From assembly GCA_035279525.1 (NCBI GenBank), contig DATEHQ010000005.1:1-28302 (forward strand): a stretch of DNA of 28,302 nt, written 5' to 3'. The notes under the pieces were generated by a model. The model had not been told where the DNA came from, ran no database searches, and saw only the letters and a list, made by a program, of their open reading frames with translations. This stretch comes from DATEHQ01 sp035279525 (GTDB taxonomy: Bacteria; Chloroflexota; Dormibacteria; Dormibacterales; Dormibacteraceae). Shown here piece by piece: positions 25,262-28,302 of this stretch. Within the stretch, counting starts at the first letter, position 1. The number at the start of each line of letters is the position of its first letter. Position numbers and translations under genes: made by a program.

Positions 25262-25795
25262 CTACGCTGCCTCCAGTTTGGTCTTGTACGCCTCGAGCAC
25301 TCCACGGAGCTGCTGAAGCGGGGTTTGCATGATTCCGACCAGCTGACCGACGGGTGACTGAAGCGTGCCGAGAAGCTGTGCGATCAGCGCCTCGCGGGAC
25401 GGAAGGTCCGCCAGCTGCTTCATCTGCTCGGGCGTGAACACCCGGCCCTCGACCAGCCCGCCCACGATCTCGAGCTTCAACCTCGTGGCGCGAACCCACT
25501 CGTTGATCAGCTTCGATGGGACGCCGAGGTCGTTGTATCCAAGCGCCATCGCGACCGGTCCCTTGAGCTCCGCGTCGAGCTCTGGCACGCCGGCGGCCTG
25601 CGCCGCGCGCCGGGCCAGGGTGTTCTTGATCACGCGGTACTCGACATCGCCGCCGCGGAGCTTTCCGCGGAGGTCCTGCAGCTGCGCGACGGTGAGCCCG
25701 CGGTAATCGGTGAGCACGGCGACCTTGGCCTTCTTCAGCTTCTCGGTCAGGAGCTCGACCTGCTCGGCCTTCTGTTCCTTACGCGCCTTCGGCAA
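25262..25795 (-). CDS. rplJ: 50S ribosomal protein L10 (TTG start)
   Basis: L10 anchors L7/L12 dimers to the 23S rRNA GTPase centre and represses its own operon in many bacteria. The product is 177 residues: MPKARKEQKAEQVELLTEKL at the N-terminus, then TDYRGLTVAQLQDLRGKLR, the RNA-binding VIKNTLARRAAQ, and a C-terminal helix for L12 binding. The TTG at 25795 is placed eight bases after GGAGG and gives the family N-terminus; the open frame upstream is noncoding leader. The Shine-Dalgarno lies inside a terminator-like hairpin (25802-25837), so translation and possibly transcription are controlled in the leader. It is followed immediately by rplL. Confidence 0.96.
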   Translation of the reverse strand: MPKARKEQKAEQVELLTEKLKKAKVAVLTDYRGLTVAQLQDLRGKLRGGDVEYRVIKNTLARRAAQAAGVPELDAELKGPVAMALGYNDLGVPSKLINEWVRATRLKLEIVGGLVEGRVFTPEQMKQLADLPSREALIAQLLGTLQSPVGQLVGIMQTPLQQLRGVLEAYKTKLEAA

Positions 25796-25796
25796 T

Positions 25797-25850
25797 AAAA
25801 AATCCTCCCTGCCCGGACAAAGCGAGGCAGGAAGGATCCACGCGTCCTTC
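25797..25850 (-). promoter_or_regulatory. rplJ leader attenuator with mutually exclusive folds (L10-leader-like)
   Basis: On the transcribed strand ATCCTTCCTGCC pairs with GGCAGGGAGGAT (12 bp with one U-G pair, 12-base loop, 25802-25837), followed by a run of U. This looks like a rho-independent terminator and buries the rplJ GGAGG. Upstream, GAAGGA (25850-25845) can instead pair with UCCUUC (25836-25831), the 5' arm of that stem, as a competing antiterminator. Leaders of this kind are known for L10 autoregulation; the fold here is by eye. Confidence 0.65.
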
Positions 25851-25923
25851 ACTTCAGATTGCCTCGGTGGGAAATTAAGCCGGGCGTATGCGCTCGACAC
25901 CCACGGTCTAGGGCAGGTGGGGA

Positions 25924-25929
25924 ATTATA
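25924..25929 (-). promoter_or_regulatory. TATAAT -10 box for rplJL
   Basis: A perfect TATAAT on the minus strand lies about 130 bases upstream of the rplJ TTG. The expected -35 zone (around 25946-25952) has no good TTGACA match and overlaps the inverted repeat that follows the SRPBCC gene. It implies separate transcription of rplJL from rplKA. Confidence 0.5.
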
Positions 25930-25938
25930 CGGTGGATT

Positions 25939-25978
25939 TCCCCACGAGCTCAGAGCCCGCCGGGTGAGTTCGTGGGGA
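25939..25978 (-). terminator. Long inverted repeat after the SRPBCC gene
   Basis: TCCCCACGA-G-CTC and GAG-T-TCGTGGGGA form a 12-pair stem around a 14-base loop, starting six bases after the SRPBCC stop. No T-tract follows. It probably ends or stabilises the GNAT-SRPBCC transcript just before the rplJL promoter. The outer stem resembles the hairpin of the rpoB-rpoC tandem units. Confidence 0.5.
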
Positions 25979-25983
25979 CCCCT

Positions 25984-26811
25984 TTATAACTGAGCCCGCT
26001 CAGCCTCCAGCAGGTGCTTGATCCGGAGCAGCGCCGCGAGCCGGTTGGCCCGGAGCCGCGACTGCAGAGCGCCTCTGTTGATGGCGTTTCCGAGCCACGC
26101 CTCTGGCAGCGTGAGCGAGGCGCTGTACACGTAGGCGATCTCCATGCCGCCATCGACGGGCGAGACCTGGTAGACGCCTCGACTTCCGCGACCTCCAATG
26201 ACCGAGGTCCCGAACTCTCGGCCGGGCACGTAGTCGGTGACAAGCTCCTCGGCGTCGAGCGTCAGGCCGTCGGTCGTCACCCGGTCGTGGATCACGTCGC
26301 CGGTGTGCAGCGGCAGCGTGGGCCGCTGACGGAGCTCGAGGTTGGGCCAGTAGCGGGGCCAGTTGCCGGGGTCGCTGACCAGGTCGAAAGCCGCTTGCGG
26401 TGTGCACCGCGCCACGACGGCGGCTCTGAAGCCGATTCGTCGCATCGCCGGAGGGATCCACAGCAGGGCATAAGCAACAGAGACCGCCGCGTAGGCGAGG
26501 GCGAGCTCCCACCGAAAGACGGCGAGGAGCAGCGCCTCTCCGGCCACCAGCGCACCGGCCGCGGCGGCGACGAGGTTCACCTCGCGGTGGACCTCGCCTG
26601 GACGCGATGCGCGGCGCGCGCGACGGTTCGCCCCCGCCGCCAGCGAAAGGCCGAACAGGAATACCGCGGCCGTGCCCATCAGTAGAGCGAGTCCCAGGGC
26701 GGGCAGGGCCGGAGCGGACACGGTGAAGCGCGCGGGCCTGAGCGTCAGGCCGAGCAGCGGAGCCGCGATGAAGGCCACCAGGACGATCGCCGCCGGGCTG
26801 GGACGGCTCAT
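25984..26811 (-). CDS. Four-helix membrane protein with C-terminal SRPBCC (polyketide cyclase-like) domain
   Basis: The 275-residue protein starts with the ATG at 26811 that overlaps the GNAT stop (TAATG); GAGG eight bases upstream supports this start. Four hydrophobic helices are visible at about residues 7-25, 36-59, 79-99 and 103-120, with an Arg-rich loop (NRRARRASR) after the second. From about residue 127 a START/SRPBCC-like domain begins (FRAAVVARCTPQAAFDLVSD, then WPRYWPNLELRQRPTLPL). Such domains bind hydrophobic ligands in a helix-grip cavity. The ligand and role are unknown. It is coupled to the upstream acetyltransferase and has no known link to ribosome genes. Confidence 0.7.
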   Translation of the reverse strand: MSRPSPAAIVLVAFIAAPLLGLTLRPARFTVSAPALPALGLALLMGTAAVFLFGLSLAAGANRRARRASRPGEVHREVNLVAAAAGALVAGEALLLAVFRWELALAYAAVSVAYALLWIPPAMRRIGFRAAVVARCTPQAAFDLVSDPGNWPRYWPNLELRQRPTLPLHTGDVIHDRVTTDGLTLDAEELVTDYVPGREFGTSVIGGRGSRGVYQVSPVDGGMEIAYVYSASLTLPEAWLGNAINRGALQSRLRANRLAALLRIKHLLEAERAQL

Positions 26812-27353
26812 TACTTCGGCCTCGAGGCTTCCCAGTCCTCGCGCACGAGCTCGGTCATGATGTGGTCGCGCCACACGCCATCGACGAAACGGTCACTGTG
26901 CCAGCGCCCAACCTCTTTGTATCCGGCGGCCGCCTGCGCCCGCGCACTGGCGACGTTTCCGTCGACGTACCCCGACTTGAGCTTGCGCAGCGGTAACTGC
27001 ATGAACAGGTACTCAGCGCGAAGCTTCATCACCTCGCCGCCCAGGCCGCGGCCCCAGACGCTCCTGTCGCCCAGCACCGTGCCCGTCGTCCCGTGACCAT
27101 GCTTCCAATCGATCGCCCGGATTCCCGTCCCGCCGACGGCGTGGCCCTCGTGCTCGACGACCCAGTAGATCGCGTCGGGGTCGCGTGCGGTCCCTTCGAA
27201 CCATTCCCTCTCGGCCTCGAGCGACGGCGGATGCTGAACATTCAGGAAGCGCGTGACCTCGAGGTCTTCGAACCACCTCACCATCTCGGGCAGGTCCTCT
27301 GGCGTGGGTGGGCGCAGCCGGACGAGCTTGCCCTGTATCACCGGGCCAAACAT
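26811..27353 (-). CDS. GNAT-family N-acetyltransferase (RimJ/RimL-like)
   Basis: This acetyl-CoA-dependent N-acetyltransferase has 180 residues from the ATG at 27353. The order of motifs is typical of the RimJ/RimL/SpeG group: LVRLRPPTPEDLPEMVRWFE at the N-terminus, the beta4 strand AIYWVVEHEGHAVGGTGI, and the acetyl-CoA pyrophosphate-binding RSVWGRGLGG at residues 97-106. The following LRKLKSGYVDGNVASARAQAAA and GYKEVGRWHSDRFVDGVWRD match the NxxAxxxAxxxGF region with Arg/Ala variants. The upstream extension in the open frame lacks family similarity. It lies 101 bases after rplA and may be read from that operon or its own promoter. The acetyl acceptor is unknown; a ribosomal protein is only a guess from context. 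Confidence 0.8.
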   Translation of the reverse strand: MFGPVIQGKLVRLRPPTPEDLPEMVRWFEDLEVTRFLNVQHPPSLEAEREWFEGTARDPDAIYWVVEHEGHAVGGTGIRAIDWKHGHGTTGTVLGDRSVWGRGLGGEVMKLRAEYLFMQLPLRKLKSGYVDGNVASARAQAAAGYKEVGRWHSDRFVDGVWRDHIMTELVREDWEASRPK

Positions 27354-27432
27354 GGCCCCGAAGCTTATGGCCCGGCGCGAAGGAGTGTGCTGTTTTGGCC
27401 CGCAAACCAGCGCAAACCACCTTCGAATCGCA

Positions 27433-27449
27433 CAGTCCTTCAAGGACTG
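27433..27449 (-). terminator. Short hairpin after rplA
   Basis: CAGTCCTT and AAGGACTG form a near-perfect palindrome (7-8 bp stem, very short loop) five bases after the rplA stop, without a T-tract. It may mark the rplA 3' end or partly reduce read-through into the acetyltransferase gene. Confidence 0.4.
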
Positions 27450-27454
27450 GCGGC

Positions 27455-28186
27455 CTACCCCGCTACGTGGAGTCTCGCCGCTTCCTTGACGTCGACAGGA
27501 ACCGAGGGGCCCTGGCTGGCGGCCAGGTAGAACGACCGCAGGTACTGACCCTTGGAGGTGGCCGGCTTGTTGCGGATCAGCGCGTCGACCAGGGCGGTCA
27601 GGTTCTGGTGGAGCTGCGAGTCGTCGAACGATGTCTTGCCGATGGGAGCGTGGACGATGCCGAACTTGTCGGTCCTGAACTCGACCTTGCCGCCTTTCAC
27701 CTCACGCACCGCTCGCGCCACGTCGAAGGTGACCGTGCCGGACTTCGGGTTGGGCATCAGGCCGCGAGGGCCGAGGATCTTGCCGAGCGGGCCGACCTTG
27801 GACATGATGTCGGGCGTCGCCACCGCGGCGTCGAAGTCTGTCCAGCCCTCGGAAACCTTCTTCACCAGGTCATCACCGCCGACGAAGTCGGCGCCGGCCT
27901 CCTGGGCCTCCCGCGCCTTGTCCGCCGTCGCAAACACCGCCACCCGCACCTTCTTCCCGGTGCCGTTGGGCAGCACCACCGAACCGCGGACCATCTGCTC
28001 CGCGTGGCGCGGGTCGACGCCGAGGCGGATGTGGGCTTCGACGGTGGCGTCGAACTTCGAGATCGACGTCTCGCGCACGAGCTTCACCGCGGACTGGGTG
28101 TCCAGCCCGCCGTTGCCATTGCCGTCGACGGCGGCCTCGACCTTCTTGGCCGCCTCGAGGTACTTCTTGCCCCTTTTCTTCGGCAT
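27455..28186 (-). CDS. rplA: 50S ribosomal protein L1
   Basis: L1 forms the mobile L1 stalk at the E site and helps tRNA exit; in many bacteria it represses rplKA by binding their mRNA. The 243-residue protein starts MPKKRGKKYLEAAKKVEAAV and includes the RNA-binding NPKSGTVTFDVARAVREVKGG and GPLGKILGPRGLMPNPKSGT blocks, plus VVLPNGTGKKVRVAVFA. A short Gly/Asn-rich insert (DGNGNGGLDT) near residue 22 is mildly unusual. The ATG is four bases after the rplK stop, with GGAG in the rplK end as Shine-Dalgarno. Confidence 0.97.
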   Translation of the reverse strand: MPKKRGKKYLEAAKKVEAAVDGNGNGGLDTQSAVKLVRETSISKFDATVEAHIRLGVDPRHAEQMVRGSVVLPNGTGKKVRVAVFATADKAREAQEAGADFVGGDDLVKKVSEGWTDFDAAVATPDIMSKVGPLGKILGPRGLMPNPKSGTVTFDVARAVREVKGGKVEFRTDKFGIVHAPIGKTSFDDSQLHQNLTALVDALIRNKPATSKGQYLRSFYLAASQGPSVPVDVKEAARLHVAG

Positions 28187-28189
28187 CGA

Positions 28190-28302
28190 CTACTCCACTA
28201 TCTCCAGGCCCATCGAGCGTGCGGTGCCCTCGATCATCTTCATCGCGGCCCCGGTGTCGTTGGCGTTGAGGTCCTTGCGCTTGGTCTCGACGATCGTGCG
28301 CA
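28190..28302 (-). CDS. rplK: 50S ribosomal protein L11, C-terminal part (truncated by window edge)
   Basis: L11 binds the GTPase-associated centre of 23S rRNA. Only the last 36 codons are inside the window. They read RTIVETKRKDLNAND, then AAMKMIEGTARSMGLEIVE, which is the conserved C-terminal rRNA-binding helix of L11. The gene continues past the right edge and is immediately followed by rplA, the standard order. Confidence 0.95.
   Translation of the reverse strand, partial: RTIVETKRKDLNANDTGAAMKMIEGTARSMGLEIVE

Overview
The window is high-GC bacterial DNA. Its minus strand carries a ribosomal-protein / RNA-polymerase / elongation-factor supercluster, read from the right end to the left: rplK (3' end only), rplA, [GNAT acetyltransferase, membrane-SRPBCC protein], rplJ, rplL, rpoB, [two mini-ORFs], rpoC, [oligopeptide ABC transporter block], rpsL, rpsG, fusA, tuf (5' end only). 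Gene content, the coiled-coil-bearing RpoC, and frequent TTG/GTG starts suggest a high-GC Terrabacteria lineage (Actinobacteriota, Chloroflexota or Dormibacterota-like). I cannot fix the phylum from the sequence alone.

The usual rplKAJL-rpoBC and rpsL-rpsG-fusA-tuf runs are split by unrelated cassettes. (1) A GNAT acetyltransferase and a four-helix SRPBCC membrane protein sit between rplA and rplJ. (2) A plus-strand island sits between rplL and rpoB (20302-24821). It holds a class V aminotransferase/kynureninase-like gene, then a beta-phosphoglucomutase-like HAD gene overlapping a GH65 disaccharide phosphorylase gene. The last two form a classic route from a maltose- or trehalose-type disaccharide to glucose 6-phosphate. 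(3) A full oligopeptide/dipeptide ABC importer with two paralogous binding lipoproteins (SBP2, SBP1-B-C-D-F) sits between rpoC and rpsL. (4) A plus-strand RsmC-like methyltransferase is divergent from rpsL.

The most unusual structure is the rpoB-rpoC junction. The last 24 codons of rpoB are repeated twice in tandem (140-bp period) as two free-standing 47-codon mini-ORFs. Each is coupled to the upstream stop by an ATGA overlap. All eight variable nucleotides in the shared tail are silent third positions, which points to selection on the peptide. Each unit also encodes a strong hairpin.

Other control structures are visible. The rplJ leader has a terminator-like hairpin that buries the Shine-Dalgarno sequence and has a competing fold. 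A hairpin lies at the dppA-dppB junction. Two TTTGCGCAAA palindromes 41 bp apart lie upstream of the sugar-phosphorylase genes. A rho-independent terminator follows rpoC. TTG initiation is well supported for rpsL, rpoB, rpoC and rplJ.

No stretch above 300 bases lacks a gene. The longest gaps are 20061-20301 (rpoB/aminotransferase divergent promoters), 11737-11943 (rpoC terminator and SBP2 leader), 9857-10053 (dppA promoter) and 25796-25983 (rplJ leader). I saw no tRNA, rRNA, CRISPR array, insertion sequence or transposase.
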